This document shows, piece after piece, positions 37,354-50,024 of a stretch of 64,000 nt of DNA. The DNA comes from Conoideocrella luteorostrata. Its lineage: Eukaryota; Ascomycota; Sordariomycetes; Hypocreales; Clavicipitaceae. The position numbers were made by a program, and so were the translations under genes. The DNA lies in NCBI GenBank assembly GCA_032433595.1, contig JASWJB010000050.1, forward strand, positions 111,828 through 175,827, in the 5' to 3' direction. How positions within the stretch are numbered: position 1 is the first letter of the stretch; each line of letters starts with the position of its first letter. The notes beneath the pieces were generated by a model that was not told the DNA's origin, ran no database searches, and saw only the letters and a program-made list of their open reading frames with translations.

Positions 37354-39313
37354 TTAACCTTTCCACAGCTCCTCATCCATGTCCATCGATTCGGACTTAC
37401 CAATTCCTTTCCCTCTGCACCAGGCTACGAAGTCGTCGATTACGCTCGGCCATGCACCGTCCTCGTTCCAGAAAGACAGTGTTTCGTCCGCCATGGACTT
37501 GACGGCGAATTCCAAGGCCATATTCCACATATCCTTATTCACCGACCGAGTCCATTTTTCGTTCAGAAACGTCTTCCAGAGGTCCAACCAGTCATGATTT
37601 TTAGTCTTCCAGGCCATGCCTGGTGGTGAGAAGAGCATACCCCAGTACACCAGGGCATTCTCTAGACTAAGGGACTTCTGATCAGCTTCGCGACCGGCCA
37701 CAAAGGTGTACCGGTAAACTTTTTTGAAAAGCGCCGGGTTGGTAGACAGTGACGCAGCGAGGCTCTTGATATGGGCTGCATGTCCCTGATTTGTGGTCCC
37801 GGCCCTGTGCATCCGATTGTCAGTCCAGTAGTTACCAATATTTCGAGCTCGGGTCTTACGCTGCTGCCTTCCACCCATCAACAAATCCACGACGAGTAAT
37901 CTCTCCGACATTAGGAGCTTGGACAATTTCAAGAGCAACAAAAAGTTCGGCATTCTCTAGATTGACGTGGAGCGTGCTGTCTAGGTATTTCATGGTTGAA
38001 TCGAGCTCCATCTTGTTTTTGTCATCGTTTTCATCGTCTGGGGAAAATTTTGTAAGTACAACTATATCATAAAGACATTATTCAACGAGCAAATGCAGGG
38101 CTTGAATACCTCGCAATTTATCGAAAAGGGCTTCCAGTGCGGTAGCGGTGGTAGAGCCTTTGGCTTCGTTTGAGGTGTAGTACCTAACAATCAAACCCAG
38201 TCAGCACTGCCGCTATTTCACTCAATTTCAGCTTGGATATGGCTGCCACTTAGCCAACATCAAGCCACAATTGCAGTATATATGAAGCGATATACCGTGA
38301 CTTTGACGACGACCAAAATGGGAATTTTTCGGAAGACGGTAAATGACGCTTGACCTGTTTCTTCCAGTCCATGCTTTCGGATGATATATAGAACGCAATC
38401 AAATCGACTGAATCAACAAAAATGAGATGGGAGATGCTCCGACTTAATATCGAGAGATCGACCAAGAAATCGCGAGAAGTACGGCACCCAGACGCCGGTG
38501 GCTTCGGACAAGATTTTGGCTTGCAGCGATAAGGACATCGGGCAGCCACCCTTAGCGCGGAGTGATGATGGCAGGGAATGATAGAGAAACGCCATGCCAA
38601 GAAAAGGGAGGGGTAATGAAGAAAGACATGAGGTTCAAAAGAAGTAAGCGGATGGAACTGAATATTGCCCTGTTGGATATTTGTTTCAGAGCCATCGGCG
38701 TCACTCGGCCGTACTCTGTCGAGTTGGCAGTGATGGGCGCCCGTCACCTAGTGGGACCCCACCGTCATCCACAGGACGAATAGTACAAAGTACATGCCCG
38801 AATGACGCTCATTTTGCATATGAGCAGGGAGGAAGACGAAACAGAAAGGTTATAACTAGCCGAGCAAGCCGGGATGGATATTTTAGATATTCCAGCGCCA
38901 GATGCGGGGTGGCAGGGGGGTTCCCCGAAGAAGAAAAAAGAGTTTGTTAAATTCAAGGAAGATGCGGCCAAGACTTACGCATCAACAGCCTCATTAATTT
39001 TATAGCCGGCCGATTTTAAGTACTGTATCACACGGAGATTAGCATAAAGCTTGTTTATGTAGTTCTAGCCCGGCATTTTCTTCATCCTCAACCCCAATGA
39101 TGGAACCGACGGGAAAACAGATACGAGAATCCGTGATACAACCTCACAGCGCACATCGCAATCGGGCCGGCGGAGGGGTAGATAGCCTTGAGCTTGACCT
39201 TGAGTCCGTGGTGCCCACAAACGTACCTTGGTCGCCTGCCGCTCCGATGCACCTGTGAGGGTTACAAACTGGGCGGCTAGGACCTTTTGTTGTGACGACG
39301 ATGGAGGTGGCAT
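37354..39313 (-). CDS. DCN1: Defective in cullin neddylation protein 1 (Dcn1)
   Basis: Five exons fit (39313-39227, 39022-38979, 38183-38110, 38037-37860, 37804-37354). All phases agree, for 277 aa. Exons 1-2 encode the UBA domain (LAAQFVTLTGASERQATK then YLKSAGYKINEAVDA). Exons 3-5 encode the PONY potentiating-neddylation domain, including FVALEIVQAPNVGEITRRGFVDGW, and ending with FWNEDGAWPSVIDDFVAW and an acidic C-terminus. Dcn1 is the scaffold E3 that stimulates Nedd8/Rub1 transfer from Ubc12 to cullins. Intron 2 is 795 nt, far longer than the others here (55-204 nt), yet has a standard GTAAGT donor and a TGCTGAC branch-like site shortly before its acceptor. The start is the first Met before the UBA. 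The gene is divergent from DPB11. Confidence 0.93.
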
Positions 39314-40178
39314 CCTGTTGGTGGCTCTGTCGGCGGCTCTGTTGGCGGCACGGCGTGTGCCTTCTAGATGGGAGAAAATAAACCCGTGGACAAGGTCAGC
39401 TTGACCTCACAGGTTGTGTATTATAACCGCCTTGCGGTGAACGAGATGGCTTGTCAGGCGATAGCACCAGGAGCGACCCAGTCGATACGTCTGTCGCTAT
39501 TGGGATGTTGCGCGCAATAAGCTGGAGGCACGCGGCTCGGCAGATCCTACATAGACAGGGCGAAGAACGAGCGGTTAGTAGCAGATCGTCCAAAGTCGCG
39601 AGGCGATAATCGGGAAAGAAGAGAAGGGTTGGTGGGGGTTTGAAGTCGAGTGTCTCTGGCGCAAGGCTGTGAGCGAACTGATGCCATGGTGGGGTTGCCG
39701 ACCCAGACTGCCAGACCAGACAACGACCAAACATGGACACGGCCTTGTTATCAAAGTGACCCCAGTGCACATCATCAACAGCCAGGCATTATATTCATTC
39801 GAATACTCCTCCGTACCGTGAACACAGTCACACCCCAAAGCAGGCATTCACTAGTAGTTCCTGTTCAAGCTGCAATACCGAGCTCAGCAACACTTTAGCC
39901 CTGCCATCAGGCTAGTAGACGTCAGCCACAGCAGCTAACATTAGCAGCTTGGGGCTAACAGGCACCAGAGCGCCACTCGCCTCCAGCGCCTCCAGCGCCT
40001 CCAGCCACAGCCACAGGCGACGGATGTCACCGTCCAGCCCAGCATCGAAGGGTGGCAACTACGCGGTCTAGCCCAGCTTTGACGCGTCCCACTAATGGAT
40101 CTGTTCACGCCAGTCAACCACCATCACCGCGATCTTCACAAGTCACTGCGCACATGCGGCTGCGAAAGAACTCTAGTC
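39314..40178. promoter_or_regulatory. Divergent promoter between DCN1 and DPB11
   Basis: About 865 bases lie between the two start codons. It holds three copies of a GCCTCCAGC repeat (about 39979-40004). No gene is seen in it. Confidence 0.45.
39979..40004. repeat. GCCTCCAGC tandem repeat
   Basis: Three near-perfect 9-nt units lie in the DCN1/DPB11 shared upstream region. Confidence 0.7.
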
Positions 40179-42828
40179 ATGGCATTAAAGCAGCCTGCCG
40201 ATGATGGAAGCTACTCGATAGACCCCGCTGAGCCTCTGAAAAACATCATCGTCTGCTGCACGAGCATAGCCCCGGACCAGAGGGTTTGTCCTATCTATCC
40301 AAGCTTCAATTTGTCCCGACTCGAGCATAGTCGCTAACAGATCCGGTTCCAATTCTTTCCAGACCGAAATTGCACAAAAGGTCGAGGAGCTAGGGGGCGT
40401 TCACAAGTACGACCTTACTCCCAACGTTACGCATCTTATCGTCGGCGACTATGATACACCAAAGTATCGCCACGTCGCTCGCGAGCGACCCGACATCAAA
40501 GCCATGGATGCAGCCTGGATTGAGGCCATGGCCGAAATTTGGAAGAACGACGAGGAACTGGACTTTTTCGCACTCGAACGGCAGCATGAATTGAAGGCCC
40601 TGGAGAAATGTGGCACAGAGACAGCACCACCTCACAATGGTGCGCCTACTGGTCGCCAAGCTTTGCTTATTTGCTTAACAGGATTTGGTGAACAGCGAGA
40701 TGAAATTGCCTCTCGAATCGTGGAAAATGGCGGAAAATATACAGGTGATCTGACAAGGAGATGCACGCATCTTATTGTGAGTAAGCCCGAGGGCAAAAAG
40801 TTTACAGCTGCCAAGTCTTGGAATGTCTACACCGTGACACTGGACTGGCTGGACCAGAGCATTGAGCGCGGCATGATTCTAGAAGAGGCCAAGTTTGATC
40901 CCTTGCTACCTGTTGGGGAGCAAGGAGTCGGGACTTGGATCAAACAGGATGACCCTAGACGCGAGTGTTTGGGGAAACGATCCCGGGCCGCGGCGGCTTC
41001 AAATGGTACTGAGGAGAGGGGTGCGAGGAAGCTGCGGAAAACCGCAAGCATGAAGCTCAACTCGCAAAGAAATAATCTCTGGGGGGATATACTAGGTCAA
41101 ACCGACTCGAGAGATTACTCCTTCGTCGCAGGATATTCAAACGGCGATCAAGTCCCACTTGACCAAGGAGGTACCCCCGAACCTACCATCCAACAGCCAC
41201 ATCATCTCCAGCCGCAACTTGGGACTACTCAAAACGAAGGCGTATTTGCGAGATGTATTTTTGCGATTGATGGCTTCAATGACAAGCGGCATACGGTGCT
41301 CGAGGACACAATCACCACCCTCGGAGGCTCTGTGGCTTCGTCTCTGCGTGAAGTAGCCGCCAGTCCGAGGGCGGCAGAGCATTCGCATCGTCTTTTGGTG
41401 GTGCCACAGATCTCGCAGCCCGACACGCATCCCAAAATGCGCTACGACAACGTGGAGATAGTCACGGAGTTCTACATTGAAAACTGCATGCACAACAAGC
41501 AGTTCTTTCATCCGAGTGAGCATGTTTTAGGCCGGCCGTTTCCCTTGTTTCCAATCCCTGGGTTTTCGGACCTGCTGGTTTGCAGTGCAGCTTTTACCGG
41601 GCTAGAACTGAACCAGATTGCACGCAGCATATCACAACTTGGGGCTAGATTTGAAGAAGAGTTTCGGCGGACATCAAGCGTCGTAGTGTGCAGGTCTCTC
41701 AGCGCAATGCGGAAAGAAAAATTAAAATATGCTTTAGAATGGGGGGTTCCTGTTGTGTCAGCCGATTGGTTGTGGGAGTGTATATCGACAGGTTTCAAAG
41801 TACCGCCAGACAAGTACATCTTTCGAGAACTACGAAATCGATATCACTCTCAACCATCGGTGGCCATGAACGAGAGGCAGTTGCCAAGTCAGCCTACAAA
41901 TACAAAACCAAACGGTGCACATTCCGCGTCAACTGTCACCAGGCCAAAGATTGTTGGAGGTTTCGATGCAAGTGGCTTTGATGATTCGCCCGAAAAGCCC
42001 ATAGCTACCACTCGCCAAGCAGCGGTTGCTAGGGGCGTGATGGGTCGACATGAGTTAACCACCTCGGCGGATTTTTTCACAGCCAAAAGTCAGCCAGGGA
42101 CTGCTAATGCCAAGGGTTCAGATGCTCCTCTAGCAGAAGTATCCGAAGCACGACTCAACAAATCACCATCACCGCCAAAGCATGTAACTCTGCTCAGCCG
42201 CACCAAGTCAGATCCGTTTCCTGGCGATGTAATAGAGAGGCCCAGCGCCCCATCATCTCGAGGCCTGTCTGGACCACCATCAGACCCACCAAAAGCAGGC
42301 GCGAGTAATACCAATCATCATAGCGATAAAGACGAAGAACAGATAAAAGCTGCGAGGCAACCAACCAAAACGTCTGAACGACAAGCCTTGTCGTCCAAGC
42401 TCTCCGATCTCATCAAATCCGCCACGCCGCTATCCAATGACGGCAACAACTCACACACTCAAGCGCCTCCACCTCGACCCCGGCGCCGACAGATACTTGG
42501 CCGCGCTGTCAGCAACGCCTCGAACGGCAGTAGCGCAGCGAGTATACATGGAGATGGCAGTGGATCTGGTCCTCGACAAATGACAGAGAGCTTGAGGGCT
42601 GCCGTGGCTGCAGGAACCGACGAAGATGACCTGGACAAGGACGAAACGCAGCCTCCCGCTACTCAGCTGCAATATGCAGACCCCGACGCGAAACAGATGA
42701 AGGAAGCAATCATGAACAAAATGATGGGTGGCGGCGGCGATTGCAGCAGCAGCAGCAAAGATGCAAGAGGCTCGACAACCAAGACTGTCGAGCCGGGTAT
42801 TGGACTCAGATCTCTTCGGAAACGATGA
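40179..42828 (+). CDS. DPB11: Four-BRCT replication initiation/checkpoint protein, Dpb11/Rad4(Cut5)/TopBP1 family
   Basis: Two exons (40179-40283, 40363-42828) encode about 856 aa. Four BRCT domains are evident. BRCT1 is at about 20-105 (NIIVCCTSIAPDQR spliced to TEIAQKVEELGG, then THLIVGDYDTPKYRHV). BRCT2 is at about 133-215 (LLICLTGFGEQR, LTRRCTHLIVSKPEGKKF, VTLDWLDQSI). BRCT3 is at about 328-430 and BRCT4 at about 436-522 (LLVCSAAFTGLELN, VVSADWLWECISTG). The C-terminal 330 residues are disordered, with a basic end (GIGLRSLRKR). Paired BRCTs at the N-terminus followed by another pair is the Dpb11/Rad4 layout. The family binds CDK-phosphorylated Sld2/Sld3 to fire origins and activates the ATR-type kinase. 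An in-frame Met at 40095 would add 28 residues; the 40179 start is preferred for its distance to BRCT1. Confidence 0.92.
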
Positions 42829-43240
42829 CGAAAAACGATGGCATTTTATGATTTACATTTGGACTTAAGATGGTTGTAGCACCGTTGGATTTTATCCGAG
42901 CGCTTGTTGGATATGGCTGGCGCATATTATAGGGAGTAGCGAGTAGAGAACAGGGCATTAGGAATATTAGCATGACGCATTAACATAGAATGAACTGGGA
43001 TGAATATGGGAAATGAAGCTGGTTGGGCACCAAATAGCCACTCCTCTATAAGTTCATCAGTAGCGACAAAAGTCACAATAATTTTCCCCCTGTCCCGTTT
43101 GGCATGTCCGTGTGTTGCACACAGGCAATTCACTCAGTTGCCCGCTCGCACGCTCCTTGATAACGGGCTAAACTCACCAGTCCCACTTATTGGGTTCCCG
43201 TTCCGGCCCCATTCCTTCCTTCCTGTTGGTTCGGTAGAAA

Positions 43241-43284
43241 GGGGGCAAGGGGGGGGGGGGGGGGGGGAGACGGGGGAGACGGGT
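43241..43284. repeat. Poly-G tract with flanking G runs
   Basis: Five G, then a run of 19 consecutive G (43249-43267), then further short G runs separated by AGAC. Such a sequence could form a G-quadruplex on the plus strand. Confidence 0.85.
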
Positions 43285-43559
43285 GTTGTTCGTCCGCCTC
43301 GCCTCCCTGCCTGCCTGCCGCTCCCTACTAACAAGCCTCACGACCAACACCCAAATTTCTACGCAACATGCACCAACACGGTCCCGACACGGCATGTGGT
43401 TATACAAGGGGGTTCTGGTCGCTGACGACCACTCTACACGGCCATGTGTGTGCTCTTTGCGCCCACACCATCAGGGTATGTTAAAAATCAAACATTGATG
43501 CATCATCATGCGCGTCGCGTACGTCCAATGACCCAGTGACCGGATGGGCGAAAGAGCGA

Positions 43560-43650
43560 ATGGGCGAATGAATGGATGAATGGATGAATGGATGAATGGG
43601 TGGATGGATGAGTGGAATGATGGATGAAATGGATGGATGGATGGATGGTA
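43560..43650. repeat. Degenerate GGAT/GAAT tetranucleotide array
   Basis: About 90 bases of ATGGATGA and GAATGGAT units run here with small interruptions. On the minus strand the array would read as Ile/His/Pro/Ser repeats. Confidence 0.85.
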
Positions 43651-43807
43651 CGATGCCCTCTTTCTCTCTCGCTCGCTCCTGGCTCCTCGCGGGCATGTGC
43701 TGGTCTGCGCCCGCACAAATCCCACGCGCATATATTGTGTTACTCTCTGCTGTGCCCTCCTGCATTGTTCTGTACCTGGACAGCCTTTGCTTGAGTACAT
43801 GACGGCA

Positions 43808-43842
43808 AGGTAAGTAGATAAGTATGTAAGTAAGTAAGTAAG
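43808..43842. repeat. GTAA tetranucleotide array
   Basis: TAAGTA units are repeated, first imperfectly and then as four clean GTAA units. Confidence 0.8.
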
Positions 43843-45048
43843 CACCTACCCAGGTAAGTATGCAGTGTCACTCAATGTCTGCCTGCCTCTCAGTCAGTAC
43901 CTGGGTACTGTGTTGATACTAGTATATATTTGGGTGGTTAACTACAGAGTACGCTCTCTGTGCTCCGTAGTAAAATAGTTGCAGCCTGGACCACAAAGTC
44001 GAATTTCTAGATGGATTGATCGATCGCCAGTCACCCCTGCTATGAGCAACTAGCTATACGGAGTAAATTGTCAATCAATGGGAAATTATGGGCCTTGATT
44101 GCTGTCACATTGATGAAGTCTGTCTTAGAGTCCCCATTTTACAATATAAATGACATTGAACCAAGGGAGCCAATGTTACAGAACTACGTGGTCTGCGTGA
44201 CTTCTTTCGTAAAATCAATATTTTGTGACAATGCCAACCGCGATGTAGCATGTGTTCACGCAAGGTGAGACCCAGGAATATAGAATAAGAACTAAATGTT
44301 AGCCATTGCGGCGACTAAAATGGTATTACGACGCAGTGGACATTATTTCAAAATACAACGTGGAGACAGAACCTCGGCCAAGGTGGTTCCCTGTACTCCA
44401 TGCAGACATTTAAAAACTTACGCCATGCATATGTAGAGAGTGCAGTGTGTGTATATATGTGTGTGTGCCTTCCTCCAGGCCACAACAGCTACGCGCCGCC
44501 ATAATCACGCCCCCAAATATATAACCACCATGCCATTAGTCCCCACGCCCACGTCATGGTGGTGTTGCTTGTGCATGCGTTTGCAGAACCGCCGCATGCA
44601 TAGACCTGGAAACAGGGCTGCCCTCCTCCAAGACCAAAGATGTAGCTTAGTATATGTTCAGTGGCTCTCAATATGTATTTCCAAGGCACATGGCTGTACC
44701 GACAGAGCACAAAGGATCAATGGAAGAATGCAGCAGACAGCCGAAATGACAAAGATAAACCCGCCTTGTGATGCTCACGCTACCAACTGTAATAGCATAT
44801 CGCAACTGCCTTTGTGCAGCAGTGTGTCGTGTCGTGTCATTGACACCATATACTAATCAGAAGAACCGTTTCGCAACGAACCAAATCTTGAAAACTGCCA
44901 ACTCCTTCAATAGAAATTGCATAAAAGAATCGCGCCCATAGAATGAGCGCGCCTAACACGGGAAAAAAAAAAGGGGGGGGCAGTAATTGCCGGGTATCAA
45001 CATGCATCAACGTTCGTATCTTGGGTAGGCCAAGACTGGCTGGGAAAG

Positions 45049-47776
45049 CTATTCCCTAAACGCAGGACTTGCCTCCTCGTCCGTGTAGGGCATCTTCTCG
45101 GACTGCATTGCCGCCCATCGTTGCTCCATTTCATCTCTATGCATTGATTAGTACGACGAAATCGGATGAATGAATCCTTGCTACCATCAGTGCCACTCAC
45201 GCTGTTGTTTTCATCAGCTTCAACCGGCGTTGTCGACAGTAACTCAAGAATCGGCGCATAGTCGTCTCTCGTTTAAAGGCTCCCATGACATCTCCTCTGG
45301 GCTTGCCATCAAGCTTGGTCTTGGCAGAACTGAACTGGCTCATTACGAAATGTACCTGTAGAGCGTCGATATTCCAGTCTACCTGAACGATATCATCCAG
45401 TGGGATGTTGAAGTCCATTGGCGGGCGTAGCAACCCCCAAGCGATGGGATTTGTGTCCTTAAGAACTTGATACTCGAACACTCGTTTATCCTCCTTCCAG
45501 TGCCAGTACTGCGTAACTGACGTGTTACTTGTGAATAGTCTTGTCTTCACCTGGCACACACGCCAGTCCAGATCTTGCAGAGGAGCGCCGCTCCAGGAGT
45601 CAGCATCCGAGATACCGTCCGTGTAAAATTCATCGTTTGGAGCAGATACTGGTGACAGAGGCTTCAGTCGCTTCTGCAAAGGATGTGCCGTGTTGAATGC
45701 AGGCTCGGCTGTGTACGGAACTCCGTTACTGGGAATCGGGGATCGATTGTACTCTTCTTGAAAGGTTAGCGGAGAGTGACTGGCCGACGGCGTAGCTCGA
45801 GGCGTATCCGTCTGTGAGTGCATGCTCTTCCTCTTCTTAAAGGCAGGAGGTGTGCCACTGGTAACTTTGCCGCTGCTTTGTCCAGCTTTATACCCTGATG
45901 GACGGCCGATGCTCTTAAATCCGTTCTGGTCACGAAGCGCCGCCAGCTTTGGGTCATGATAAAAGTCATGCATGGTCTTGGAATAGTTGAAATTTACCCC
46001 TTCCTCCTGGATGATTTCGTGGAGACGGTGGCGAAGCCATTCAATCGGCGAGATATCGAGCCTGAACTTGGCCAATTCCCCTAGAGTCTCGCACATCCGG
46101 AACAAGGTGTCGTACGCGGTAATGGTGCCTTTCCCAGTGTGGGTGTATTGCTTCGCTAATAGCTGGTAGGGGCTAATTTCACCTTCTTCCAGAAATTCAA
46201 GAATTTTGATGCCTCTGTTGACTTGACGACCTGTTTGAAATTTGGCAGAACCACCTTCACCCCTAGAATTTTTCGTCACCGCCTCGTTATTCTTTGCTCG
46301 CCACAGTTCAAGCTGCGGCGCAATGATAGACTGCACAGAAGGCCACCGAGGGTCCCAATATGGATGATTTTGGTTGATCTTAGCCAATGGTACGCCTTCG
46401 ACGCATTCGGGGTAGGTATATATGCTGCCGTTATGTCTAAGAATCAGATTGCTTCGCGTAATCTCGGACAGTGTGGTGGTTGGTTGAGGGGAGTTCTCGG
46501 CTGATGGGATTGTGGGAGTTGGTATTTCGTCAGATGGTGGCCGGGCTCGTGCGTTTGCTGGGGTAAAGCCACCGCCGTTTACGTGGTGATTGGAAGAGGG
46601 AAAGGGGTGCTCTCGATGTTCCTTGGGCGTCGGCATTTGTTGGATTGGCTCGGTAGCGGTAGCCGACTCTGCTTCATGGCTCGTGTATGGTCTGATCGCC
46701 TGACGACCGTGATTCGAAGGTAGTCCTCGAAGGGCGAGCGACCCTGTCCCTTTGTCGATGCCATGTGGGTGTCCGTAAGGTTTGGAATCATTACTATTGT
46801 AGGCGGCCGAATTACCCATCGGCATGTGGCAACCTTGTCGATTCCACTCACAGTTGCCACACTTTTGAAAGAGAGGTCCGCCGAGAATAATACAGTCATC
46901 AAATGCGCCTTGGTTCTTGTCACATGAGAGGCACCTTTGTTGCTGGACTTGGCCAGTAGCCTGGATCATACAGGCAATCCACTTAACTCCTTTGGCCTCA
47001 GATCGATCGTATATGTTAGCCAAGTGGTCTTTCGTAAATTTGCGGCCCCGGCGTATCTTGACCTGTCTCTTGATTGCTAAATCCTGAATAGTTTCAACCC
47101 ACTGGTTCCAAGGATCGATCCTTTCCACTGGGCCAATAATGTGCCCATCGGCATCGACAACATCAACGAGAACGCTATCCGGCTGCTTGGTAGACTGGGC
47201 ATGTGAACGCGGTAAAGTTGTCGGTTTGACAGGCGATGGCAGGGCTTTTGTTGCCATCTCGTTCGCTTGTTGCAAGGCTTTGGCATGGACGGCGTGCCGA
47301 TCAGAGTTGCCTTTTGTGACTGTATTTTTCAAAATCTCGCGGAGATGTTCTCTGTCTCGTTTTGATGGCGCATCTGGATCTTCGCCTTGCTTAACCCGAA
47401 AGAATCTTTCCATAGTAATAGCAACCTGGCTACGTTTTTCCAACTTTTCCTGCTCCCTTTGTCGATACTCCTGCTCCAAAGTATTTAATAATGTGACATT
47501 GTCATCGCAGTCTTCTATAACTCTGGCCAGTTCCTCTTCCACCTGCGTCAGTTCTTTTGAAAGGCGTTCTTGTCTCTGGGTAAGATGGGTGCGCTTGCTG
47601 GTCAAGGCATCCAGCTTGTCTTTGACTTCTAATGCCTGTTTCTGGTATTCTTCCTCCGACGCAGCATGGCTCAAGGCGTTCTCCCTGTCGAAGTTATGCC
47701 AATAATTACGTTCGGTTTCACTCCAAACAGACCGCTGTTCGTCTTCCGGCAAAGCATTCATGTTGACGGCTTCCAT
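45049..47776 (-). CDS. Large coiled-coil protein with a six-cysteine (DUF3716-like) motif
   Basis: Two exons (47776-45201 and 45136-45049, with a 64-nt GTGAGT intron) encode about 887 aa. Residues 40-125 are a heptad-rich charged region, a likely coiled coil. Cys282, Cys285, Cys295, Cys306, Cys309 and Cys316 lie in RCLSCDKNQGAFDDC and KCGNCEWNRQGC. This cysteine arrangement is like the short zinc-binding-type motif called DUF3716 in fungal proteins. After a disordered Pro/Ser stretch, residues 430-590 look globular. A further ordered segment near the C-terminus (about 745-855) contains YWHWKEDKRVFEYQVLKD and MRRFLSYCRQRRLK. I cannot name a function; nuclear, DNA- or RNA-associated roles are conceivable. 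The start may instead be the second Met (47761). The spliced tail ends in TDEEASPAFRE. Confidence 0.8.
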
Positions 47777-50024
47777 TTTGATTATATGACCCTTTCCGCG
47801 GACTCAGCTGACCTTGGTCCAAGCGTGTATATTGAACCTTGCAAATTCGAAAGCTGGGGGCTTATGATTCGTCGCGGTTCTCCAACGGATTGTAGGAGTA
47901 CTTCCTTTCTGGCGGTCAAAAACTCGATGGCCAATATCTTAGACGCCAAGATCCGGCCCAGCTCGGCTCAAATAGAGACCTGGTTTGCTAGGGAAGTTGA
48001 GTGAGCAGCCGGCGCCAACTGCCTACATAGATAGACCAAGGTAATACACTACCTCAGTGCCACCTACACACCGGTATACTCGGACTGGGGCACGAAGGAA
48101 CAGCAACCACCTCAGGAGGAGAAAGCTCGAGCAGAAAGGTGCGAAACCACCAGTGTTGGAGCGTCCGAGGAAGGGACAACGAGCTGCCGTCAAGACGGCC
48201 GGGTTTTGTAGCGTCGTCGTTCAGGTATAACAAGGGAAAACTAGAGATGGTGCCTAGTCACTAGACGGGCCAAGAGAGTGTGTGGGCAACCAAGGGATGG
48301 ATAACTAGTTAGCAGTGGACCTCGTGGTGGTTATAACGTCCTTATGTCCGCAATATACGCGTGCTCGCCAGCTATTTTGTCTCGCCTTGAAATGATGCGG
48401 GAACAACAACCCGTGATCTGCTGTTGTGTCGGAAATTCTTGGGCTATCCCTCGCCGTACTCGCCATTTATGACACGACCAATAAGGTGAGATGTATATGA
48501 AGGGAACCTACACGAGGGATAACGGGCCTTTTATGACGGAGGGCGGGTAGGCATTTGGGGAGAAATTATCTGAACAGAGAGCAAATGTACTCCGTAGGCT
48601 GGTGAGGAATGGCGCAGCAAAGTGGGAGGAAGGACGAAGAATGACGACGCAGGGTTTGGGTAATCCGAGGTGACAGGCTGAATATACCTATTCTGATGCC
48701 TTGCAGACAAAAAGCACCGCCCAACACCACGGCCAACAACAAGATGGAGGAGGATGGGGCCGATGATGGCGAAGATGAATGCAGGAGGCACTATCAAGTG
48801 GCAGGGAATGGGGCTGCAGCCACGAGGGGGGGCCTCTTGTATAGCATTAGTCTGTGCAGGCGGTTAAAAGGAAGAGATGAAGAGCAAACGGCGCGGCAAG
48901 GGTAGCGACCGAATGAATAGACTTTTGAGGGAGCATGGAAGGCAGGAAAAGGAAAGCCAAGCAAAACTTCGGGCATTTGGGTTGAAAACAGCCCCAGCTC
49001 AGCACAGATGAATGGATGGTGTTGTACTACTAGCTCCGGCAGAGCGAGAGCGAGAGCGGCACAGAGGGCATAGAGGGTTACTAGAATACAGACCGCAGAC
49101 AGCAGAGACACTGGTGATTCCCTCGCCAAAAAAAAAAGTATGGACAATTAATAAAACTTAGGTCTTAGTCTCAGCACGAACTCTATAAGGCCGGCGGTAC
49201 GTACTGTGCTGGCACTTCCACCGTTCTAGTCATAGTCAGGTACCCAGTGTCAAATCGACGCCATATGGCCTAAGTCTTCGTGCCTCGTGTTCTGGTACTC
49301 CGGACTCCGTACCCAAGCATGTATGTACTCCGACTCTGACTCCCACGCCTCATGCCATCCTCCTTGCTGCGCCTTTGCTGCCTTGCACTTCCACTTCCAC
49401 TTGCAACAGTGATGATGTGTCGTGTGGCCAGACACGGCTGATGGGCACCACTCTTTGTTTTTTCTTTTTCTTTTTGGGTAAATTATGCATTTTTGCCAGT
49501 ACAACAATAAATACCCCATATCGTTCATCACTACGGAGAACCGAGCAGATACGGAGTATGAACTAGGACATGGCAGAGGTAGGCAGTACTTATGAGGTAC
49601 TTTGATAGCGCACCATATTGCGGTAAGTAAGCCAGGACATTTGATTCGGCTGACATTCTGCAGTGTGTTGCTCCGTTGACCAGGGGTGTCTGCAACCCTA
49701 CGGCCAAAACTGATGCGTGCCAACACACGGAGTGCATTAGTTAAATATTGTGCGCACTCCCCGTACAGACAGACTTACAAGCAAGCCTTAATCCCAGCAG
49801 ACGAACGGAGTATGCACATACAGAGTCTCTCATATGACGACTAAACTAGGACTAGGACCGGGTTCTTTATTCCCGTTTAGATGCTCCCTCCAATTGCACT
49901 CCAATCTCCCATCTATCGGGTATCCACTCGAGTGTCATCGAGTGTCAGTTTACCTGTTGGGAGTTCAAATTATCAACGAACAACGCACTGCAGCAAGCCA
50001 CAGCAAGCCCCCATTTCCTCCACG

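Larger units (their letters stand above)
42829..45048. other. Intergenic region, no gene seen; rich in simple repeats
   Basis: Contains a 19-G run, an ATGGATGA-type tetranucleotide array and a GTAA array, listed separately. A TACGGAGTA copy is at 44057. No supported coding region is found. The open frames at 43.5-43.9 kb are products of the repeats. Confidence 0.6.

Noticed and set aside
43471..43845. 124-codon minus-strand frame rich in Ile/His/Pro/Ser
   Set aside because: A direct product of the GGAT tetranucleotide array.
48531..49147. Two adjoining minus-strand frames with hydrophobic stretches
   Set aside because: Hydrophobicity comes from T/C-rich composition. There is no conserved motif and no splice joining them.
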